From: SAR324 cluster bacterium lautmerah10
GTDB lineage: Bacteria > SAR324 > NAC60-12
Reading direction: 5' to 3'
DNA length: 46,099 bases
Assembly: GCA_001469005.2 (NCBI GenBank)
Contig: LNZD02000012.1
Location: 1 to 46,099 of the forward strand
Shown one piece after another: positions 41,490 through 46,099 of this stretch (position 1 is its first letter; every line of letters starts with the position of its first letter). The position numbers were made by a program, and so were the translations under genes. A model generated the notes under the pieces. It was not told where the DNA came from, did no database searches, and saw nothing but the letters and a program-made list of their open reading frames with translations.

Positions 41490-42893
41490 TCAAAGATGCA
41501 GGGGACGCTTTGCGGTTGCATCAAGAGCAGCTTCTTTGACTGCCTCTGCAAAAGTAGGATGGGCATGGGACATTCTTGAAAGGTCTTCTGCGCTGGCACG
41601 ATACTCCAAGGCAACAACGGCTTCAGCAATCAAATCCGCAATTCGCGCTCCCATCATGTGCACCCCCAGTATTTCATCAGTATCTGGGTCAGCAAGGATT
41701 TTCACCAGACCATCGGTTTCCATTGCCGCACGTGCCCGCCCAAGAGCCCTGAAGGGGAAACTTCCGGATTTGTAAGGTCTCTCTTCAGAAATCAGTTCTT
41801 CTTCGGTGAAACCTACTCCTGCGGCTTCAGGCCAGGTATAAAGCACACTTGGTATATTTCGGTAATTAATGTGAGGCTTTTCTCCAGCAATAACTTCAGC
41901 AACAAACACTCCCTCTTCTTCTGCTTTATGTGCGAGCATGGCCCCCCTCACCACATCTCCAATCGCATAAATTCCAGGAGTTTGGGTTTGCAGATTTTCG
42001 TCGACTGGAACCCTTCCTTTCTCATCAATTTCAAGACCTGCGGCATTCAGATTGAGCCCCTCGGTATAGGGACGTCTACCAACCGCAACGAGGCAGTAAT
42101 CCGCATCAAATTCAACCTCCTGCTCTTTTTTGTTCAATGCCTTGACAACAACCTTATCTCCAAAATTTTTAGCTTCTTGTACTGCGTGGCTGAGGAAAAA
42201 CTGAATCCCCTGTTTTTTCAAGGTACGCAGCATTTCCTTGCCCAAGCTTCCATCCATCGAAGGAATCAAACGGTCCAGATATTCCACCACCTGTACTTCA
42301 GTACCCAAACGTGAATAAACGGATCCTAGTTCCAATCCAATGATTCCTCCGCCGATGACCACCATTTTTTGGGGGATTTCAGCTAATTTCAGAGCTTCCG
42401 TGGAAGTAATAATTCGCTGCTTATCAATTTGAACCCCAGGAATGCTGGATGGCTTCGAACCTGTCGCAATGATGACGTTTTCTGTTTCAACAGAAATATT
42501 GGATCCGTCTTCACCTTGGACCAACACTTTCTGATTGGTTTCAAAGGAGCCATGTCCGTGAATGACCTTGATCTCGTTTTTTTTCATCAGGTATTCAACA
42601 CCAGAACAGGTCTGACCGACAACATCATCCTTCCTGCCAAGCATTCCGGGCCAGTTCAAGCGGACTCCATCAGTTTCAATACCGTGCTTCCCGAAATTCT
42701 TTAAGGCGTTGTGATAATGTTCGCTTGAATCCAAAAGAGCTTTAGAAGGAATACAGCCCACATTGAGACAGGTTCCCCCTAGAGTTGAATAGCGTTCAAT
42801 GATTGCGGTCTTCATTCCTAATTGTGCACATCGAATGGCAGCCACATAACCCCCTGGGCCTGAACCAATCACGGTGACGTCAAATTTGTCCAT
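41490..42893 (-). CDS. lpd: Dihydrolipoyl dehydrogenase (E3)
   Basis: The 467-residue flavoprotein reoxidises lipoamide for 2-oxo acid dehydrogenases using NAD. The FAD motif VTVIGSGPGGYVAA is at the start, and the redox pair is Cys42 and Cys47 in GGTCLNVGCIPSK. The NAD motif is VVIGGGIIGLELGSVYSR, and the C-terminal His-Glu dyad is in HAHPTFAEAV. I chose the ATG at 42893 over a TTG one codon up. It is the third gene of the sucA-sucB-lpd set, 77 bases from sucB. Confidence 0.95.
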   Translation of the reverse strand: MDKFDVTVIGSGPGGYVAAIRCAQLGMKTAIIERYSTLGGTCLNVGCIPSKALLDSSEHYHNALKNFGKHGIETDGVRLNWPGMLGRKDDVVGQTCSGVEYLMKKNEIKVIHGHGSFETNQKVLVQGEDGSNISVETENVIIATGSKPSSIPGVQIDKQRIITSTEALKLAEIPQKMVVIGGGIIGLELGSVYSRLGTEVQVVEYLDRLIPSMDGSLGKEMLRTLKKQGIQFFLSHAVQEAKNFGDKVVVKALNKKEQEVEFDADYCLVAVGRRPYTEGLNLNAAGLEIDEKGRVPVDENLQTQTPGIYAIGDVVRGAMLAHKAEEEGVFVAEVIAGEKPHINYRNIPSVLYTWPEAAGVGFTEEELISEERPYKSGSFPFRALGRARAAMETDGLVKILADPDTDEILGVHMMGARIADLIAEAVVALEYRASAEDLSRMSHAHPTFAEAVKEAALDATAKRPLHL

Positions 42894-42973
42894 CAAGAAA
42901 TTGCTAAGTTAGAAGTCTTAAAGTTGAAATAAAATTATAGAAGTAACTTGTTCGAACATTCATCCTGTTTTCA

Positions 42974-44263
42974 TTAAACTCCCAACATCATTCTGGCAGG
43001 TGTTTCCAGGAGTTCTTTAACTCGAACTAAAAAACTGACCGATTGCTGTCCATCGATCAAACGATGGTCATAGGAAAGGGCTAAATACATCACCGGTCGG
43101 ATTTTGACTTCTCCATTGACGGCCATAGGTCTCTCGACAATGTTGTGCATTCCCAAAATGGCTGCCTGGGGAGGATTAAGGATGGGTGTCGAAAGCATGG
43201 AGCCGAAAACGCCGCCATTGGTAATGGAGAAGGTTCCGCCTTCCATCTCTTCGAGACTCAGTTGATTATCTCTGGCCCTCGCAGCCAATCTTCGAATTTC
43301 CGTTTCCAATTCAGCGATACTTCTAGTTTCAGCATTTCGGATCACAGGCACCATCAAGCCTTTTGGAGCACTCACTGCAATCCCCATGTCCACATAATCA
43401 TAAGTGACGATTTCATCACCTTCGATCTGTGAGTTCACTGCAGAAAATTCTCCAAGTGCTTGTGAGCAGGCTTTAACAAAAAACCCCATGAATCCAAGAC
43501 GGACTCCGTGCTTCTTTTCAAAAGAATCTTTGTACTCTCCCCTCAAGTCAAAAATCTGCTGCATGTCGACTTCATTGAAGGTGGTCAGCATGGCTGTTTC
43601 ATTTTTGACAGCAACCAGGCGTTCCGAGAGTTTCCTGCGCAATCGTGACATTCTTTGCCGTTTAACCTCTCGCTTTCCTGAAGAAATTTCAGCGGACCCC
43701 AAAGTTTGACTGGACGCATCAGAACCTTCCTGAACAGGATTATCTTCGGCAGTTACTGATTCTTTATTGCTTTGCACCTCTTTTGGAACCTCCTGCTGCT
43801 TTTCCGGAACATCCTGTTTCAAAATCCTTCCTCCCGGACCTGTACCCTCAATTTGTTCCGTTTCCAGACCTCTTTCCTCAATCATTTTTCTGGCGGCAGG
43901 AGAAGGATGGCCTTTCGGATATCCAGTTTCTTGAGAATCCTTTTTTTCTGCGATCAATGATGTTTCCTCCTGAAGAGGCGCTGAAGGCTTAGAAGCACTT
44001 TTGTTCTCCTGAACAAGCCCCGCAGCATCCGAATCAATGCTGCAAGCGACATCTCCGACATTGGCGACTGATCCCTGCTCGAGGATGATTTTCAGCCTGC
44101 CTGAAACTTCCGCAACCAAAGGCAAGGTAGCTTTATCAGTTTCTATTTCGCAGAGCGACTCATCGATTTGAACCAAGTCTCCATCCTGTTTAAGCCAATT
44201 CCCGATTTCGACTTCCGTGATTGATTCACCCGGGCTGGGAATTTTTATTTCATGAACTGCCAT
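42974..44263 (-). CDS. sucB: Dihydrolipoyllysine succinyltransferase (E2 of 2-oxoglutarate dehydrogenase)
   Basis: The 429 residues have an N-terminal lipoyl domain with Lys44 in [13 protein letters not shown] Glu/Gln/Ser linker follows, then a peripheral subunit-binding domain ([13 protein letters not shown], near 120) and a second linker. The catalytic domain from about 200 ends in [20 protein letters not shown]. This is the standard single-lipoyl OdhB form. It follows sucA by 24 bases. It transfers the succinyl group to CoA in the TCA cycle. Confidence 0.95.
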   Translation of the reverse strand: MAVHEIKIPSPGESITEVEIGNWLKQDGDLVQIDESLCEIETDKATLPLVAEVSGRLKIILEQGSVANVGDVACSIDSDAAGLVQENKSASKPSAPLQEETSLIAEKKDSQETGYPKGHPSPAARKMIEERGLETEQIEGTGPGGRILKQDVPEKQQEVPKEVQSNKESVTAEDNPVQEGSDASSQTLGSAEISSGKREVKRQRMSRLRRKLSERLVAVKNETAMLTTFNEVDMQQIFDLRGEYKDSFEKKHGVRLGFMGFFVKACSQALGEFSAVNSQIEGDEIVTYDYVDMGIAVSAPKGLMVPVIRNAETRSIAELETEIRRLAARARDNQLSLEEMEGGTFSITNGGVFGSMLSTPILNPPQAAILGMHNIVERPMAVNGEVKIRPVMYLALSYDHRLIDGQQSVSFLVRVKELLETPARMMLGV

Positions 44264-44287
44264 GATCTGAAAATGAAATGATTAGGT

Positions 44288-46099
44288 TTATCCTATGCTG
44301 AAGGCCCTTTCGATCAAGGCCTGTTGATTCTGCTGATGAATTTTTGCAAATCCCCCTGCGGGAGATGAAGATTCCTTCCGCGAAACCAGTTGAAGGGGCT
44401 TGGGGGTGAATTTAAACTTTCGATTCATGAAACACCATGCCCCCATATTTTCAGGTTCCTCCTGAACCCAACACCAGGTTTGGCAATTGGAATATTGTTC
44501 AATCACTGCCTCAAGTTGTTTTACGGGCAAGGGATGAAGTTGTTCAAGCCTGACGATTGCCACATGGTCCTGACCTTTTTCTTCCCGAAACGACTCCAGC
44601 TCATAATAGATTTTCCCTGAACAGAATAATACCTTCCGCACTTTTTCAGGCTCCACTTTGGTATCATCCAGAACTTCCCGAAATCTTGACCCTCCGAGAA
44701 AATCCTCCAGTGGACTCACACATTTCGGATGCCGAAGTAGACTTTTGGGTGTAAAAACAATAAGTGGTTTCCTGAACGGTTGCTCTACTTGCCTGCGTAA
44801 AGCGTGGAACATATTTGCCGGGAGAGTGCAGTTGATGATCATCAGGTTGTTATCCGCACAAAGTTCCAAATAGCGTTCAATACGGGCGGAAGAGTGTTCC
44901 GGTCCCTGACCTTCATATCCATGGGGAAGAAGCACCACCAGTCCGTTCATCCGATGCCATTTGGTTTCTGCAGAACTAATGAACTGGTCAAAAATGATCT
45001 GTGCTCCATTTCCGAAATCACCAAACTGAGCCTCCCAAATAGTAAGACTCCTCGGAGTTGCATACGCATATCCAAATTCGAAACCGAGCACTCCGTATTC
45101 AGAAAGCAGAGAATTATAAACAGAAAAAGGAGCCTGTTTGTCGGACAAATGATTTAGAGGAACGTATTTAGAATCTTCTTCGGTTGTAACTATCGCATGC
45201 CGGTGGGCAAAGGTTCCTCTTCCGGAATCCTGTCCACTGATACGAACCGGGCGGTATTCTTCCAATAAGGTTGCAAAAGCCATCGTCTCGCCTGCCCCCC
45301 AATCCAGCATCTGCTTTTCCAAAACCATTGCTCTCCGCTCAGCATAAAGTTTGCGGATTTTTGGAAAAAAATTCATTTGCTCTGGAAGTTCAGTCACTTT
45401 TTCAGCCAAGCGGAGAAAAGTCGATTTCTCAACACCCGTTTCAGGAGAATGTTCAAAATCGATCATTCCTGGTTGACGGATTCCTGACCAGGCTCCTTCC
45501 AGAAATGAAGTTGAAGCAGAAATTTCCTGTTTTCTAGTGCTTTCCAGCTTTTCAGACAGTTGCTTTTTAAAATCCTCAACCAATTTCTGTACATCTGATT
45601 CAGAGACCCTTCCTTCCTGAATGAGACGTTGAGAGTAAACTTGGAGGGGGTTGGGATGTTCAGCAATTTTTTTATAGAGAGCGGGCTGGGTGAAACGAGG
45701 CTCATCAGATTCGTTGTGACCATGGCGACGATACGCAACAATATCCACAAATACATCACGATGAAATTTCTGTCGGAATTCAAGCGCCAATTCTGTTACA
45801 TAGGCAACAGCATCAAGATCATCTCCGTTCACATGAAAAACCGGGGAAAGCGTCGTCTTCGCGACATCCGTGCAGTAGGTGCTAGAGCGGCCTTCAAAAT
45901 AATCCGCCGTGAACCCCACCTGATTGTTGAGCACCACATGAACCGTTCCTCCTATGTGATATCCAGGCAACTGCGACATTTGAAGAACCTCATAGACGAT
46001 GCCTTGGCCTGCAATAGAAGCATCTCCATGTATCAGAATCGGAACGAGTTTGTCTACATCTCCATGGTAACGCCGGTCGATTTTTCCTCTTGAAATTCC
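44288..46099 (-). CDS. sucA: 2-oxoglutarate dehydrogenase E1 component, partial
   Basis: The C-terminal 603 residues of a protein normally of about 930 are visible; the 5' part lies beyond the right edge. The frame is open to the last base, and the edge residues (ILIHGDASIAGQGIVYEVL) continue into SQLPGYHIGGTVHVVLNNQV, the SucA active-site region. The residues RRHGHNESDEPRFTQP and GQDSGRGTFAHRHA are also diagnostic. The enzyme decarboxylates 2-oxoglutarate with thiamine diphosphate and passes the succinyl group to SucB. Confidence 0.95.
   Translation of the reverse strand, partial: GISRGKIDRRYHGDVDKLVPILIHGDASIAGQGIVYEVLQMSQLPGYHIGGTVHVVLNNQVGFTADYFEGRSSTYCTDVAKTTLSPVFHVNGDDLDAVAYVTELALEFRQKFHRDVFVDIVAYRRHGHNESDEPRFTQPALYKKIAEHPNPLQVYSQRLIQEGRVSESDVQKLVEDFKKQLSEKLESTRKQEISASTSFLEGAWSGIRQPGMIDFEHSPETGVEKSTFLRLAEKVTELPEQMNFFPKIRKLYAERRAMVLEKQMLDWGAGETMAFATLLEEYRPVRISGQDSGRGTFAHRHAIVTTEEDSKYVPLNHLSDKQAPFSVYNSLLSEYGVLGFEFGYAYATPRSLTIWEAQFGDFGNGAQIIFDQFISSAETKWHRMNGLVVLLPHGYEGQGPEHSSARIERYLELCADNNLMIINCTLPANMFHALRRQVEQPFRKPLIVFTPKSLLRHPKCVSPLEDFLGGSRFREVLDDTKVEPEKVRKVLFCSGKIYYELESFREEKGQDHVAIVRLEQLHPLPVKQLEAVIEQYSNCQTWCWVQEEPENMGAWCFMNRKFKFTPKPLQLVSRKESSSPAGGFAKIHQQNQQALIERAFSIG

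Noticed and set aside
41658..42314. 218-codon plus-strand frame opposite lpd
   Set aside because: Lpd motifs on the minus strand cover the same bases; the antisense translation looks random (rich in Phe, Ser and His).
1..46099. CRISPR array, insertion sequence, prophage or integrase
   Set aside because: No regularly spaced direct repeats, transposase motifs or phage structural genes were seen. The repeats at 350-970 are inverted and differ from one another.

Overview
This 46.1 kb window is a compact, AT-leaning bacterial chromosome segment with about 40 protein genes, short gaps and no insertion sequence, integrase or CRISPR array that I can see. Several traits suggest a marine, aerobic, Gram-negative, deltaproteobacteria-like organism. 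These are a 2-oxoglutarate dehydrogenase operon, an outer-membrane barrel protein ending in phenylalanine, FliG, sulfonate catabolism genes, and selenocysteine use shown by both a tRNA-Sec and a selenoprotein gene. The mix resembles the SAR324 group, but that placement is inferred from gene content only.

Layout. Positions 1-1026 are nearly gene-free and packed with inverted repeats. They lie downstream of the 3' end of a tRNA-Sec gene (1027-1125, minus). A glycine-type amidinotransferase (1299-2441) and a large exported MORN-repeat protein (2487-4322) follow. Next come minus-strand housekeeping genes: a DMT transporter, prmC, DAHP synthase, rppH and a tRNA-Pro. The block 8989-16433 is a sulfonate operon read leftwards: xsc, tpa, ald, then an acylating aldehyde dehydrogenase and an acyl-CoA ligase that fit SauS and SauT. 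Xsc has a good upstream promoter with a palindrome at its start site. Tpa plus Ald would feed taurine into sulfoacetaldehyde, SauT plus SauS would feed in sulfoacetate, and Xsc would split sulfoacetaldehyde to acetyl phosphate and sulfite.

Positions 16723-24816 hold tex, DUF2237, GNAT and DUF429 genes, an enoyl-CoA hydratase, sfsA, a NIPSNAP protein, an outer-membrane protein and a tandem pair of small exported cysteine-containing paralogues. The most striking locus is 25057-25947. It is one gene of the GrdB-like (glycine reductase component B) family, interrupted by an in-frame UGA that falls in a UxxC motif and is followed by a SECIS-like hairpin. It is followed by a carboxymuconolactone-decarboxylase-like gene and a beta-hydroxyacid dehydrogenase gene, the last two overlapping. 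An annotation that stops at UGA splits this gene in two.

The right part carries two unrecognised mini-genes, lysA, a SPOR protein, an FAD oxidoreductase, a probably frameshifted exported protein, a cold-shock gene and an isolated fliG. It continues with ytoQ, further small ORFs, a TerB-like gene, two tandem ABM-like genes, a CAU-anticodon tRNA (probably Ile2), an amidase, a response-regulator/histidine-kinase fusion and a VanZ-like gene. It ends with lpd-sucB-sucA, with sucA running off the right edge.
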